Assembly: GCA_031254645.1 (NCBI GenBank)
Contig: JAIRUA010000007.1
Span: 62,001-126,000 of the forward strand
Origin: Dysgonamonadaceae bacterium
Lineage (GTDB): Bacteria; Bacteroidota; Bacteroidia; Bacteroidales; Dysgonomonadaceae
Direction of reading: 5' to 3'
Length of the DNA: 64,000 bases
Shown: positions 18,613 through 28,643 of the stretch, one piece after another
Position numbering within the stretch: the first letter of the stretch is position 1
How the letters are laid out: every line of letters begins with the position of its first letter
Made by a program: the position numbers and the translations under genes
The notes under the pieces: model-generated
The model's database searches: none
Told to the model about the DNA's origin: nothing
What the model saw: the letters and a program-made list of their open reading frames with translations, nothing else

Positions 18613-18656
18613 TTATCAATTATCAATTGTCAATTGTCAATTATCAATTATCTTTG
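18613..18656 (+). promoter_or_regulatory. promoter of the carboxynorspermidine dehydrogenase gene embedded in a word repeat
   Basis: Copies of TCAATTATCAATTGTCAATT run from 18613 directly into the -7 box TATCTTTG (18649-18656), which sits in the last repeat unit. The sequence between 18478 and 18612 shows nothing recognisable. Confidence 0.55.
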
Positions 18657-18689
18657 TAGTCGTTTGAACAAAATTGAAAATATAGAAAT

Positions 18690-19898
18690 ATGGGAAAAGT
18701 TATTATTATCGGTGCTGGAGGTGTAGGAACAGTAGTTGCCAACAAAGTAGCACAAAATAATGAGGTTTTTACCGACATTATGCTGGCAAGTCGCACAAAA
18801 AGCAAGTGCAACATTATTGCCGAAGATGTGAAACGTCGCACAGGCGTAACTATTAAAACCGCGCAAGTAGATGCCGACAGTGTGCCTGAACTGGTGGCAC
18901 TGTTTAGAGAATTTCAACCCGAATTGTGTATCAATGTGGCACTTCCGTATCAAGATTTGACCATTATGGACGCTTGTTTGGAGTGTGGTGTAAATTACCT
19001 CGACACAGCCAACTACGAACCAAAAGACGAAGCTAAATTCGAATATTCGTGGCAATGGGCATATCAAGATAGATTCAAAGAAGCGGGCTTAACCGCTATT
19101 CTCGGCTGCGGATTCGATCCGGGCGTAACAAGCATTTTTACGGCGTATGCTGCAAAACATTATTTCGACGAAATCCGCTATCTCGACATTGTGGATTGCA
19201 ATGCCGGAGATCACGGCAAAGCGTTTGCTACCAATTTCAACCCCGAAATCAATATCCGTGAAGTTACACAAAAGGGCAAATATTGGGAAAACGGCAAGTG
19301 GATAGAAACCGAGCCGCACGCAATTCATAAACCGCTCAATTATCCGAATATCGGACCGAAAGAGTCATACGTTATTTATCACGAAGAGTTGGAATCGCTC
19401 GTGAAAAACTTCCCGACACTCAAACGCGCCCGTTTTTGGATGACTTTCGGACAGGAATATTTAACACACTTGCGTGTCATTCAAAACATCGGTATGGCTC
19501 GCATTGATGAGGTGGAATACAACGGACAAAAAATAGTTCCGATTCAATTTCTCAAAGCCGTACTTCCCGATCCGGGTGATTTGGGCGAAAATTATACGGG
19601 AGAAACCTCTATCGGCTGTCGCATCCGCGGTATCAAAGACGGTAGAGAGCGTACTTATTATGTCTACAATAATTGCAGCCATCAAGCCGCTTTTGAAGAA
19701 ACAGGCGCACAGGGCGTTAGCTATACAACAGGCGTTCCGGCAACCATCGGCGCGATGATGTTTTTTCAAGGACTTTGGAGAAAACCGGGTGTGTTTAATG
19801 TAGAAGAATTTAACCCCGATCCGTTTATGGAGCAATTGAATATACAAGGATTACCTTGGCACGAATTGTTTGATGTAGATTTGGAACTCGAAATATAA
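18690..19898 (+). CDS. carboxynorspermidine dehydrogenase (saccharopine dehydrogenase family)
   Basis: A 402-residue NAD(P)-dependent enzyme. Rossmann motif IIGAGGVGTVVANKVA at 5-20, and the family's ALPYQD and GCGFDPGVTS segments in the middle. It closely resembles CASDH, which reductively condenses aspartate semialdehyde with a diamine to give carboxy(nor)spermidine, the precursor of spermidine or norspermidine. The decarboxylase NspC that completes the pathway is not in the window. The stop codon lies 6 bases from a TGCTAAT-family palindrome. Confidence 0.87.
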   Translation: MGKVIIIGAGGVGTVVANKVAQNNEVFTDIMLASRTKSKCNIIAEDVKRRTGVTIKTAQVDADSVPELVALFREFQPELCINVALPYQDLTIMDACLECGVNYLDTANYEPKDEAKFEYSWQWAYQDRFKEAGLTAILGCGFDPGVTSIFTAYAAKHYFDEIRYLDIVDCNAGDHGKAFATNFNPEINIREVTQKGKYWENGKWIETEPHAIHKPLNYPNIGPKESYVIYHEELESLVKNFPTLKRARFWMTFGQEYLTHLRVIQNIGMARIDEVEYNGQKIVPIQFLKAVLPDPGDLGENYTGETSIGCRIRGIKDGRERTYYVYNNCSHQAAFEETGAQGVSYTTGVPATIGAMMFFQGLWRKPGVFNVEEFNPDPFMEQLNIQGLPWHELFDVDLELEI

Positions 19899-19900
19899 TT

Positions 19901-20000
19901 TGCTAATGTGCTAATAAATAATATGCTAATGCAATTATCATATTGATTACAATATAGGGAATCAGTGAACTTGCATTAGCACATTATTTATTAGCACATT
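19901..20000. repeat. TGCTAAT-family palindrome between convergent genes
   Basis: The arms 19905-19934 and 19971-20000 are inverted copies with 29/30 identity. It separates the carboxynorspermidine dehydrogenase gene and the AraC gene, which converge here, so it may end both transcripts. Confidence 0.85.
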
Positions 20001-20011
20001 ATACTTTATAC

Positions 20012-20872
20012 TTATTCCTCGCTTGTATCAAGACGTATATCCCCTCTAATACGTCCCGGAGGTGCCCCTAAATTTTTCTTGCAAAAATCGCTAAACGACG
20101 ACTTTGAAGAAAAGCCGTAATGTATCGCTAACTCTTTGAGTGGTTTATTCCCAGCACAAAGATCACGATGTATATCTCGTGATTTTTGCTCGATAAGCCA
20201 CTTATAGGGCGGCATTCCAAATATTTCTTTGAATTTCTTTTCAAAAGTTAGTTGCTTCAAGCCCATCGTCCTTGCAAAATCAGGTATCGAGCCGGCATTC
20301 TGATAATTTTGTTTTACAAAATAATAAAAATGGGCATCAGCTTGCAGCATTTCCCCAAAAAACTGCGCCAATTGCTCTTTGGGGTAATAAGCCCTAAGAA
20401 GATAAAACAGCTCTTTTGCTTTGGTTTCCAAGTAATATCTACATCGTAAACCTTGTTTTAGGCTTTCAGTCAGTGCTGTCATAAAAGTGTCTACCGCTTG
20501 GTTTGCTTCCAATATTGTAATATCCTTACTGTCTGTCTCTCTGTGTTTCAATAGATTTTCGAGTGGGAAGCATTCACACAGATTCTCTACTGTTGTGAGT
20601 CGTATAATGAGGAGTTTTGCCGAATCTTTGGCACTAAGCGAAAAACGTTTGTCCGGTGCAATTAATAAGATTTGCCCTTCGTGGAGTTCGGTTACCATTA
20701 AGCCTCCAAGCCTGTATATAGCAGTTCCATCCATTACGAAAACGATTTTACCTTGAGACGAACGACCATCAAATGGCTGCCCTCTTTGTATTTTTTTGAT
20801 CTCTATGTGTGGATTGTCATTATTGTCATAATGAATACAAGTCAAATGTTCTTTTTTGTACAATAGTTTCAT
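20012..20872 (-). CDS. AraC family transcriptional regulator
   Basis: A 286-residue regulator. The N-terminal half (1-180) is a cupin-like sensor region, and two AraC-type helix-turn-helix motifs occupy about 190-280. The second reads PLKELAIHYGFSSKSSFSDFCKK, typical of this family. The target is not evident. The DNA upstream contains only a gene remnant (20901-21053), which may be what is left of a former target or neighbour. Confidence 0.87.
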   Translation of the reverse strand: MKLLYKKEHLTCIHYDNNDNPHIEIKKIQRGQPFDGRSSQGKIVFVMDGTAIYRLGGLMVTELHEGQILLIAPDKRFSLSAKDSAKLLIIRLTTVENLCECFPLENLLKHRETDSKDITILEANQAVDTFMTALTESLKQGLRCRYYLETKAKELFYLLRAYYPKEQLAQFFGEMLQADAHFYYFVKQNYQNAGSIPDFARTMGLKQLTFEKKFKEIFGMPPYKWLIEQKSRDIHRDLCAGNKPLKELAIHYGFSSKSSFSDFCKKNLGAPPGRIRGDIRLDTSEE

Positions 20873-20900
20873 TTCTTTATATTTGATTTTTATATTATGG

Positions 20901-21053
20901 CTAAGATTTATTCCGACCTACTAGAATGAAATTGACTACGTAAGCTCCGTCGAACGCTGTTTCGCAATAATCATTTCTTCCCCAATCCGTCGGGATAAAT
21001 TTATGTGTAAGTAATTTGTTGTTTGTTTCATTAATATATACTATATCTTTGCT
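20901..21053 (-). pseudogene. C-terminal remnant of a decayed protein gene
   Basis: On the minus strand, 50 codons read as a plausible protein tail (HKFIPTDWGRNDYC, then FDGAYVVNFILVGRNKS) and end in TAG at 20901-20903. An in-frame TAA interrupts at 21054-21056. Before it, the frame continues with a few hydrophobic codons but no start. I do not recognise the family. It lies in a 614-bp non-coding gap directly upstream of the AraC gene, with the same orientation. Confidence 0.5.
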
Positions 21054-21056
21054 TTA

Positions 21057-21447
21057 GCAGTATGCGAAACTTGCAAATAAGCAGACATTATTGTTCATTT
21101 ATTTCATTTTTAATTTGATGAATTTTGAGATTTTTGCGAACTTCTTAATCAATCATTTTTGGCTCCAATACAAGCAAGTAATCCGCTGTATAACAAATAG
21201 TTACACAAGGGAACCTTTTTCTTCATCCTCTTTTAAAGCCTCGTATATGAAACCAAAAAGAAAGTTTCTATGCAAATATAGTATCTTTATTCTGATTTGC
21301 CAATGATTTTGCAAAAAAATAACATCAATAAATAATACTTATCGACTTTATGCATCTAGAAAATGCTTCATTTCAAAAAATAAGCAATATGTTTTTTACC
21401 TTCGAATATACATTCAATTCTTATTTGTTCATCTGCACATTTTTTTG
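21057..21447. other. long AT-rich intergenic region upstream of pheT
   Basis: About 390 bases without a convincing gene. A TATCTTTG box on the plus strand at 21044-21051 overlaps the remnant, but no gene follows it. Short open frames (21091-21306) have no family-like composition. It probably represents decayed sequence. Confidence 0.5.
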
Positions 21448-21455
21448 TACTTTTG
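21448..21455 (+). promoter_or_regulatory. pheT promoter -7 box
   Basis: TACTTTTG at 21448-21455, 31 bases before the pheT ATG. Confidence 0.6.
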
Positions 21456-21486
21456 AGCCCTCAAATAAATATTCAGATCATCACAA

Positions 21487-23946
21487 ATGAACATTTCATA
21501 CAACTGGCTCAAAGAATATCTGCGATTCGATTTGTCGCCACAAGAAACAGCTGACGCACTCACATCTATCGGATTAGAAACGGGCAGTGTGGAAGAAATT
21601 CAAACCATAAAAGGTGGTTTGGGAGGATTGGTTATCGGCGAAGTGCTCACGTGCGCTGTCCACCCTAATTCTGATCATTTACACCTCACAACAGTAAATA
21701 TCGGCAACGGTGAAGAACCACTCAAAATTGTGTGTGGTGCGCCAAATGTGGCTGCCGGACAAAAAGTGGTGGTGGCGACCATTGGCACGAAGCTTTACGC
21801 AGGCGACGAAGAATTTACGATAAAACGTTCAAAAATTCGCGGCGAAGAATCGCAAGGAATGATTTGCGCCGAAGACGAAATCGGTATCGGTATATCGCAC
21901 GCAGGCATTATTGTTTTGCCTGCCGACACAAAAATAGGTGCGCTCGCCAAAGATTACTACAATATCAAAAGCGATTACGTGCTCGAAGTGGATATTACAC
22001 CCAACCGTGTTGATGCTACTTCACACTACGGCGTGGCGCGCGACCTTGCGGCGTACCTCAAACAAGCCAAACAGCATTATGTACTCACAAAACCTTCGGT
22101 GGAAGCGTTTTCGATTGATAAAAAAACGGGAGGAATTGATGTGGTGGTTGAAAACAGCGAAGCCTGTCCGCGCTATTCGGGTTTGACAATTCGCAATGTA
22201 ACCGTTACAGAAAGTCCTGATTGGTTGAAAGATAAATTGACACTCATCGGTTTACGACCTATCAATAATATTGTTGATATTACCAACTTCGTACTGCACG
22301 AAACCGGACATCCGATGCACGCTTTCGATGCTGCCTATATTAAAGGTAATGTCGTGGTACGTACATTACCCGAAAAAACAAAGTTTGTAACACTCGATGA
22401 ACAAACGCGCGAACTGAGCGAAAACGATTTGATGATTTGCAATTCGGAAAACGGAATGTGCATTGCCGGCGTTTTCGGTGGGTTGAATTCAGGCGTTACC
22501 GAAGCCACAAAAGATATATTTTTAGAATCAGCATACTTCAATCCCACTTGGGTACGCAAAACAGCTCGCCGACACGGATTAAACACTGATTCATCGTTCC
22601 GTTTCGAACGTGGCGCTGACCCCAACAATACTGTATATGCGTTGAAACGTGCTGCTTTACTCATCAAAGAACTGGCAGGGGGCGAAATTGAGGGCGAAAT
22701 TCGCGATATTTACCCAAATCCGATTAAAAAACCACGTGTAGAACTCACTTTTGAGAAAGTAAATGCGCTTATCGGAAAAGAAATCGGGAAAGAAATAATC
22801 AAAAATATTCTCGAAAGTCTTGAAATTGAGATTGAAAATGAAACGGAAGCGGCACTTACATTGCGAATCCCAACATATCGTGCCGATGTACTTCGAGATG
22901 TGGACGTTATCGAAGATATTCTTCGTATTTATGGCTATAACAATATAGAAATCAGCGATTCGTTAAAATCCAGTTTATCGTATCAAACACCAACCGACCG
23001 TAAACACGCATTGCAAACGCTCATTTCAGAGCAACTTACGGCAGCCGGATTTGGTGAAATTATGAATAACTCGCTTACAAAAAAATCGTATTACGAGGTA
23101 AACGAAATCTTCCCGATTCAGCATTGTGTGCCATTGCTCAATCCACTTAGTAACGACCTTGGCGTAATGCGTCAAACACTGCTTTTCGGCGGATTGGAGA
23201 GCATTGCTTACAACCGAAATCGCAAACATAACGACCTGCGTTTTTACGAATTTGGCAACTGCTATTTCTACGATACCGATAAAAAACGTGAGGACAAACC
23301 GCTTGCACAATTTTCGGAAGAAACGCACCTTGCCCTTTGGATTTGCGGAAAACGAAACATCAAAAATTGGGCTGAAAACGAAACCGATAGTTCTGTTTTT
23401 GAACTAAAAGCCTTCGTTGAGAATATTTTCGCACGATTGGGACTATCCGCTTCGGCATTGATTTTAGAAAACGTGAGCAATGATATTTTCGCAACGGCTG
23501 TAACCATTCGTACACGCAATCGCAACATCGGCACGTGGGGCGTTATTCAGAAAAAAATATTGAAAACATTCGACATCGATACTGATGTTTTTTTCGCCGA
23601 AATCAATTGGGATTCGCTTATAAAAGAGACCGATAAACAATCGATACAATTTTCCGAAATATCGAAATTTCCTACCGTCAGTCGTGATTTGGCACTGCTT
23701 ATCGACTCCAACATCACGTTTGCCGACATCGAACAAATCGCTCGCAAGTCAGAAAAAAAGCTGTTGTCGGAAGTATCGCTTTTTGATGTGTATGAAGGAA
23801 AAAATTTGCCCGAAGGGAAAAAATCATACGCCGTAAATTTCGTATTACAAGATAATGAAAAAACATTGAATGACAACCAGATTGATAGCGTGATGCAGAA
23901 GATACAGAAGAATTTGGAAAGGGAATTGGGGGCGCAATTGCGATAA
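21487..23946 (+). CDS. pheT: phenylalanyl-tRNA synthetase beta subunit
   Basis: An 819-residue beta subunit of the (alpha-beta)2 enzyme that charges tRNA-Phe. The order of domains is visible. N-terminal B1, an EMAP-II-like tRNA-binding domain (about 42-150, with VHPNSDHLHLTTVNIG), the B3/B4 editing domain (about 210-400), B5, a catalytic-like core, and the C-terminal anticodon-binding FDX-ACB domain (about 725-819, FSEISKFPTVSRDLALLID). It is transcribed alone. The alpha subunit gene pheS is elsewhere, as is common in Bacteroidota. Confidence 0.97.
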   Translation: MNISYNWLKEYLRFDLSPQETADALTSIGLETGSVEEIQTIKGGLGGLVIGEVLTCAVHPNSDHLHLTTVNIGNGEEPLKIVCGAPNVAAGQKVVVATIGTKLYAGDEEFTIKRSKIRGEESQGMICAEDEIGIGISHAGIIVLPADTKIGALAKDYYNIKSDYVLEVDITPNRVDATSHYGVARDLAAYLKQAKQHYVLTKPSVEAFSIDKKTGGIDVVVENSEACPRYSGLTIRNVTVTESPDWLKDKLTLIGLRPINNIVDITNFVLHETGHPMHAFDAAYIKGNVVVRTLPEKTKFVTLDEQTRELSENDLMICNSENGMCIAGVFGGLNSGVTEATKDIFLESAYFNPTWVRKTARRHGLNTDSSFRFERGADPNNTVYALKRAALLIKELAGGEIEGEIRDIYPNPIKKPRVELTFEKVNALIGKEIGKEIIKNILESLEIEIENETEAALTLRIPTYRADVLRDVDVIEDILRIYGYNNIEISDSLKSSLSYQTPTDRKHALQTLISEQLTAAGFGEIMNNSLTKKSYYEVNEIFPIQHCVPLLNPLSNDLGVMRQTLLFGGLESIAYNRNRKHNDLRFYEFGNCYFYDTDKKREDKPLAQFSEETHLALWICGKRNIKNWAENETDSSVFELKAFVENIFARLGLSASALILENVSNDIFATAVTIRTRNRNIGTWGVIQKKILKTFDIDTDVFFAEINWDSLIKETDKQSIQFSEISKFPTVSRDLALLIDSNITFADIEQIARKSEKKLLSEVSLFDVYEGKNLPEGKKSYAVNFVLQDNEKTLNDNQIDSVMQKIQKNLERELGAQLR

Positions 23947-24038
23947 CAAGACGAAAAACGAAAAGGTAAAAGACTATGAGACTGTAAGATTGCAAGCTAT
24001 GCTTGTCTTTCGTCTTCAAGTCTCTAAAAACAAAAAAT

Positions 24039-24749
24039 ATGGGCAGAGCATTTGAATATAGAAAAGCAACCAAAATGAAACGCTGGGGCAATATGGCTCG
24101 CGTTTTCACAAAATTAGGCAGGCAAATTACAATCGCAACGCGTGAAGGCGGGTCAGACCCCGAAGTCAATCCCCGCTTGCGTGTGTTGATACAGCAGGCG
24201 AAAAAAGAAAATATGCCGAAAGAAAATGTCGAACGCGCTATAAAAAAAGCGACCGACAAAGATGTTTCGGATTACAAAGAAATGGTATATGAGGGCTACG
24301 GACCTTTCGGCATTGCCATCGTGGTAGAAACCGCAACAGATAATCCTACACGTACGGTGGCGAATGTTCGCAGTTATTTCAATAAACACGGCGGTTCGTT
24401 GGGCACATCGGGTAGTCTCGAATTTTTGTTCGACCACAAATGTGTGTTCAAAGTAGCAGAAAAAGAAGGCGTTTCAATCGAAGACCTCGAACTCGAACTC
24501 ATTGATTATGGTGTAGACGAAGTACTTGCCGATGAAGGAGAATGGATTATTTATGGCGAATTCAAATCCTATTCCAACATACAATCATATCTCGAAAACA
24601 ATGGTTTTGAAATTCATTCGGCTGAATTCGAGCGTATTCCGCACGATGTAAAAGAACTGACAGAAGAACAACGCACGCAAATCGAAAAACTACTCGATAA
24701 ATTTGAGGAAGACGAAGATGTGCAGAATGTTTTTCACAATATGGCGTGA
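24039..24749 (+). CDS. YebC/PmpR family regulator/translation factor
   Basis: A 236-residue protein of the YebC/TACO1 family. The N-terminal MGRAFEYRKATKMKRW and ARVFTKLGRQITIA are family hallmarks, and the acidic C-terminus follows domain III. Members act as transcription regulators or help ribosomes through polyproline stretches. The start is the ATG at 24039. Twelve in-frame upstream codons are not family sequence. The stop codon is followed within 2 bases by a TGCTAAT-family palindrome. Confidence 0.93.
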   Translation: MGRAFEYRKATKMKRWGNMARVFTKLGRQITIATREGGSDPEVNPRLRVLIQQAKKENMPKENVERAIKKATDKDVSDYKEMVYEGYGPFGIAIVVETATDNPTRTVANVRSYFNKHGGSLGTSGSLEFLFDHKCVFKVAEKEGVSIEDLELELIDYGVDEVLADEGEWIIYGEFKSYSNIQSYLENNGFEIHSAEFERIPHDVKELTEEQRTQIEKLLDKFEEDEDVQNVFHNMA

Positions 24750-24751
24750 AT

Positions 24752-24850
24752 AATGTGCTAATAAATAATGTGCTAATGTGCTAATGCAGAAGCAATGAGT
24801 ATATCCTGACAATTGCATTAGCACATTATTTATTAGCACATTAGCACATT
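24752..24850. repeat. TGCTAAT-family palindrome between convergent yebC-type gene and tdh
   Basis: The left arm 24752-24788 has three copies of TGCTAAT. The right arm 24814-24850 is the inverted copy with the AAATAAT block in a different place. The loop resembles that of 8993-9068. Both flanking genes end within 5 bases of it. Confidence 0.85.
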
Positions 24851-24853
24851 ATT

Positions 24854-25879
24854 TTACTCCCAACTCAAAATAACCTTTCCACAATCGCCGCTTTCCATCA
24901 CATCAAATCCTTTTTGGAAATCATCAATGTTAAAACGATGCGTGATAATGGGCGACAAATCAAGCCCTGAAATAAGCATTTGCTCCATTTGGTACCACGT
25001 TTCCCACATTTCACGACCGTAAATACCTTTTAGTGTTAAAGCTTTAAAAATAATTTCGTTCCAATCAACGGTGGTATTGTTTGGTAAAATGCCCAACATC
25101 GATATTTTTGAGCCGTTGTACATATTAGCAATCATATCACGAAATCCGGCGGGCGATCCTGACATTTCCAAACCCACGTCAAAGCCGTACATACCAAGCT
25201 GTTTAATAGCATCTTCAATCGTTTCGCCTTTCGATGGATTGACGGTAAGCGTAGCACCCATTTTTTTTGCAATGTCGAGGCGGTAATCGCTTAAATCACT
25301 CACTACCACATAACGCGCACCGGCAAATCGACAAATAGCGGTTGCCATACTTCCAATCAATCCGGCGCCGGTAATCAATACGTCTTCGGCAATGAGCGGG
25401 AACGAAAGTGCTGTGTGTGTGGCATTTCCAAACGGATCCATAATCGAAACGATTTCATCGGGAATACGCGAATCAACTTTTACCACATTCGCTGCCGGAA
25501 TGGATAAGTATTCGGCAAAGGCACCGTCGCGATTCACGCCTACACCAATGGTGTTTTCGCACACGTGCAATTTTCCACGACGACAGTTTCGACAATATCC
25601 GCAAGCGATATGTCCTTCACCTGTAACACGATCGCCAATTTTCAAATTCGTTACGCCGCTACCCATATCAACGATTTCGCCTACATATTCGTGTCCGATA
25701 ACCATTGGCGTTTTGATAGTTTTTTGCGACCAATCATCCCATTTATAGATGTGTAAATCGGTACCACAAATAGCGGTTTTTTTTATTTTGATGAGGACAT
25801 CGTTCACGCCGATTTCGGGCATGGGAACGTCTTCTAACCAAATCCCTTTTTCGGGATAACGTTTTACTAATGCTTTCAT
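24854..25879 (-). CDS. tdh: L-threonine 3-dehydrogenase
   Basis: A 341-residue zinc-dependent medium-chain dehydrogenase that oxidises threonine to 2-amino-3-ketobutyrate. The catalytic zinc site C in [15 protein letters not shown], structural-zinc cysteines in [15 protein letters not shown], and the NAD-binding [11 protein letters not shown] are all present. The start is the ATG at 25879 ([12 protein letters not shown]). The longer in-frame extension is repeat-derived. It follows kbl, whose product uses the unstable ketone, in the order kbl-tdh with a long palindrome between them. Confidence 0.95.
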   Translation of the reverse strand: MKALVKRYPEKGIWLEDVPMPEIGVNDVLIKIKKTAICGTDLHIYKWDDWSQKTIKTPMVIGHEYVGEIVDMGSGVTNLKIGDRVTGEGHIACGYCRNCRRGKLHVCENTIGVGVNRDGAFAEYLSIPAANVVKVDSRIPDEIVSIMDPFGNATHTALSFPLIAEDVLITGAGLIGSMATAICRFAGARYVVVSDLSDYRLDIAKKMGATLTVNPSKGETIEDAIKQLGMYGFDVGLEMSGSPAGFRDMIANMYNGSKISMLGILPNNTTVDWNEIIFKALTLKGIYGREMWETWYQMEQMLISGLDLSPIITHRFNIDDFQKGFDVMESGDCGKVILSWE

Positions 25880-25883
25880 TTCT

Positions 25884-25989
25884 TTGTTGTTGATTTGTTG
25901 ATTTGTTGATTTGCTTATTTGTTTATCGCCTAAACAGTCAGCCGTCAGGCAACAAATCAACGAATAAGCAAATCAACAAATCAACAACA
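25884..25989. repeat. TTGATTTG word palindrome between kbl and tdh
   Basis: The left arm 25884-25923 repeats TTGATTTGTTGATTTG. The right arm 25951-25989 is its inverted copy. It begins at the kbl stop codon (TAA on minus) and reaches to within about 5 bases of the tdh start, filling the whole spacer. Confidence 0.85.
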
Positions 25990-27177
25990 TTAAATTACTC
26001 CCAATTCTTTTCCTACTTTAATAAACGCCGTAATCGCTTTATTCAAATGTTCGCGCGTGTGTCCGGCAGAAAGTTGCACACGAATTCGGGCTTGCTCTTT
26101 CGGTACAACAGGATAATAAAATCCGATTACATAAATGCCTTCTTCAAGCAATGCGGCAGCAAATTCTTGCGATAATTTTGCATCGTAAAGCATTACGGCA
26201 CAAATGGCTGATTCTGTTGGCTTAATATCGAATTTCGCCTCTTTCATTTTTGCGATAAAATAATCAACATTTTCGTGCAGTTGGTCTTGCAAAACATTGC
26301 TTTCTTCCAACAAATTAAACGCTTTTACACCCGCTGCCGCCACCAACGGCGGAATGGAATTTGAAAACAAATACGGACGTGAGCGCTGACGAAGCATATC
26401 AATAATTTCTTGTCGTCCCGTTGTGAAACCGCCAATAGCACCGCCGAATGCTTTTCCTAGCGTGCCCGTAATGATATCCACATTGCCCATACATTTGTAA
26501 AGCTCGGTAACACCTTTGCCGGTTTTGCCCACAACGCCTGCCGAATGGCTTTCGTCTACCATTACCAACGCATCGTATTTTTCGGCGAGTTCCATAATTT
26601 TGTCAAGCGGTGCAACGTTTCCGTCCATAGAAAATACACCATCGGTGGCAATAATTCTGAAACGTTGCGCTTGCGCTTCTTTCAGTTTTTCTTCCAAATC
26701 TGCCATATCGGCGTTGGCATAACGGTAACGTTTTGCTTTACAAAGGCGCACACCGTCAATAATCGAAGCATGGTTGAGTGCGTCGGAAATAATCGCATCT
26801 TCTTCTGTCAGAAGCGGCTCAAACAATCCGCCGTTGGCATCGAAACAAGCGGCATAGAGAATGGTGTCATCAGTTTTGAAAAAGTCGCTAATCGTTTTTT
26901 CGAGTTGCTTGTGATAATCTTGCGTGCCGCAAATAAAACGCACCGACGACATTCCGTAACCGCGCTCATCAAGCGATTTTTTCACTGCTTCGATGAGTTG
27001 TGGATGGTCAGAAAGTCCCAAATAGTTGTTGGCACAGAAGTTAAGCACTTCCTGTCCCGAATTGACTGTTATCTCTGCCTTTTGTGGCGAAATGATAATT
27101 CTTTCTTTTTTGTAAAGTCCTGCTTCTTCAATGGCTTTCAGCTCGTTTTGCAGGTGTTGTTGCATTTTGCCGTACAT
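25990..27177 (-). CDS. kbl: glycine C-acetyltransferase (2-amino-3-ketobutyrate CoA ligase)
   Basis: A 395-residue PLP enzyme of the alpha-oxoamine synthase family that cleaves 2-amino-3-ketobutyrate with CoA to glycine and acetyl-CoA. The PLP lysine lies in [15 protein letters not shown], and the Asp/His pair in [11 protein letters not shown]. Length is normal. With tdh it forms the threonine-to-glycine pathway. It starts 24 bases after rmuC ends, so the order rmuC-kbl-tdh may be one transcript. Confidence 0.96.
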   Translation of the reverse strand: MYGKMQQHLQNELKAIEEAGLYKKERIIISPQKAEITVNSGQEVLNFCANNYLGLSDHPQLIEAVKKSLDERGYGMSSVRFICGTQDYHKQLEKTISDFFKTDDTILYAACFDANGGLFEPLLTEEDAIISDALNHASIIDGVRLCKAKRYRYANADMADLEEKLKEAQAQRFRIIATDGVFSMDGNVAPLDKIMELAEKYDALVMVDESHSAGVVGKTGKGVTELYKCMGNVDIITGTLGKAFGGAIGGFTTGRQEIIDMLRQRSRPYLFSNSIPPLVAAAGVKAFNLLEESNVLQDQLHENVDYFIAKMKEAKFDIKPTESAICAVMLYDAKLSQEFAAALLEEGIYVIGFYYPVVPKEQARIRVQLSAGHTREHLNKAITAFIKVGKELGVI

Positions 27178-27200
27178 GATTTCTTTTATTGTTGATTTGT

Positions 27201-28565
27201 TTAATTGGTTATTTGTTTATCTATTGTATCTACTTCATCTTCAATCAATTCAGATGGAAGCGATTTGTTTGTTTTCGCACCAAGTTCTTTTATTTTCTCG
27301 GCGGTGCGAATTATATTTCCGTTGCCACTTTTTAGTTTTTTTATTGCATCATCGTAAGCGCCTGACGCTCGGTCGATATTCAGTTTTATTTTCGATAAAT
27401 CTTCGGAGAAGCCGACAAATTTATCGTAAAGCATACCACTCAATCGGGCAATTTCTTGCGCATTTTTGGTTTGGTTTTCTTGTTTCCAAATCGAAGCGAT
27501 AGTGCGAAGCGTTGCCAGTAAAGTGGTGGGGCTCACAATCACGATCTTTCTATCGAAAGCATACGAAAAAAGTTCCGCATCGTGCTGAACAGCAACCGAA
27601 AACGACGGCTCAATCGGCAAAAACATCAATACAAAATCGGGCGTATTAATATTAAATGCATTTTGGTAGTTTTTTTCGCTCAACAGTTTCACATGTGAGC
27701 GCATCGAGGCGATATGCTCTTTTAAAAACTTCTCTTTTCGCTCGTCGTTTTCTTCCGAAATCATTCGCTCGTAGGCGATTAGTGAGACCTTTGAATCAAT
27801 AACAATGTGTTTGTTTTCAGGCAAATGAATGATTATATCGGGGCGTTGCGTTTGATTTTCAACACCTTCGATGACCTCTTCGCGCTCATACTCTTGTCCG
27901 CGTGTCAAACCCGAACGTTCCAACACACGCTCTAATATGACTTCACCCCAATTTCCCTGCTTCTTCACATCGCCTTTCAATGCTTTTGTCAGATTGTTTG
28001 CTTCTTCGCTCACACGGGCGTTGAGTTCGGTTAGTTTGCGGACTTCTTCTTTCAAACTGATTTTGTCGCGCAACTCTTTGTCGTAAGTTTCATCTACTTT
28101 TTTCTCGAAAAGTTGGATTTTTTCTTTCAACGGATTGAGAATTTCGCTCAAATTTTTGTGATTCGATTCCGAAAATTCGGCGGAACGCTCTTTTAAAATT
28201 TTTGTGGCAATGTTTTCAAATTCCGTTGTGAGACGTTTTTGTAAATCTTCGATTTCCGATTTTTGCGTTTCGAGTTTTTCTTGTAATGCTCGATTATCGG
28301 CTTTGAAAGTTGCTAATATGTTGTTGGCTGCGTAATATTCGTCGGTTTTGGCTTTTAATTCGGATTTTAGTATAACAATTTCTTCCGATTGATTTTTTAT
28401 TTTTTCTTCCGAAAGAGCGAGTTGTGTATTTATTTTGTTTTTTTCATCAGCCAACACATCAAACTTCGACTTTGAAATTGTTTTGGATTTCAAAGCTAGG
28501 CAAGTAATTATCGTAGCGAGGATTACGCCGATAATGAATGATATGAAGAGAATAAAATTATTCAT
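27201..28565 (-). CDS. rmuC: DNA recombination protein RmuC
   Basis: A 454-residue protein with an N-terminal membrane anchor (about 3-25), a long coiled coil (30-185) and the RmuC nuclease-like domain (about 200-390; [17 protein letters not shown] and [14 protein letters not shown]). RmuC limits inversions between inverted repeats in E. coli, which is notable here given the number of long palindromes in this genome, although that link is inference. The C-terminal tail is acidic. Confidence 0.93.
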   Translation of the reverse strand: MNNFILFISFIIGVILATIITCLALKSKTISKSKFDVLADEKNKINTQLALSEEKIKNQSEEIVILKSELKAKTDEYYAANNILATFKADNRALQEKLETQKSEIEDLQKRLTTEFENIATKILKERSAEFSESNHKNLSEILNPLKEKIQLFEKKVDETYDKELRDKISLKEEVRKLTELNARVSEEANNLTKALKGDVKKQGNWGEVILERVLERSGLTRGQEYEREEVIEGVENQTQRPDIIIHLPENKHIVIDSKVSLIAYERMISEENDERKEKFLKEHIASMRSHVKLLSEKNYQNAFNINTPDFVLMFLPIEPSFSVAVQHDAELFSYAFDRKIVIVSPTTLLATLRTIASIWKQENQTKNAQEIARLSGMLYDKFVGFSEDLSKIKLNIDRASGAYDDAIKKLKSGNGNIIRTAEKIKELGAKTNKSLPSELIEDEVDTIDKQITN

Positions 28566-28643
28566 TTCTAAACTCTATTCTATAATATTATACCTTTCTA
28601 TTTCCCAATTAAGATATATACTTCTTTATATAGTGCTCAATCC

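Noticed and set aside
21044-21051. Promoter box TATCTTTG on the plus strand upstream of pheT
   Set aside because: No gene follows within 400 bases and it overlaps the gene remnant; a better box for pheT lies at 21448.
21091-21306. 71-codon open frame in the gap before pheT
   Set aside because: It starts with TTG, has no family-like composition and lies in AT-rich decayed sequence.
8387-24850. Possible CRISPR array in the TGCTAAT repeats
   Set aside because: Copies are inverted, kilobases apart, with no regular spacers and no cas genes.
26545-27195. 216-codon open frame on the plus strand
   Set aside because: It is the shadow of kbl, which has complete PLP-enzyme motifs.
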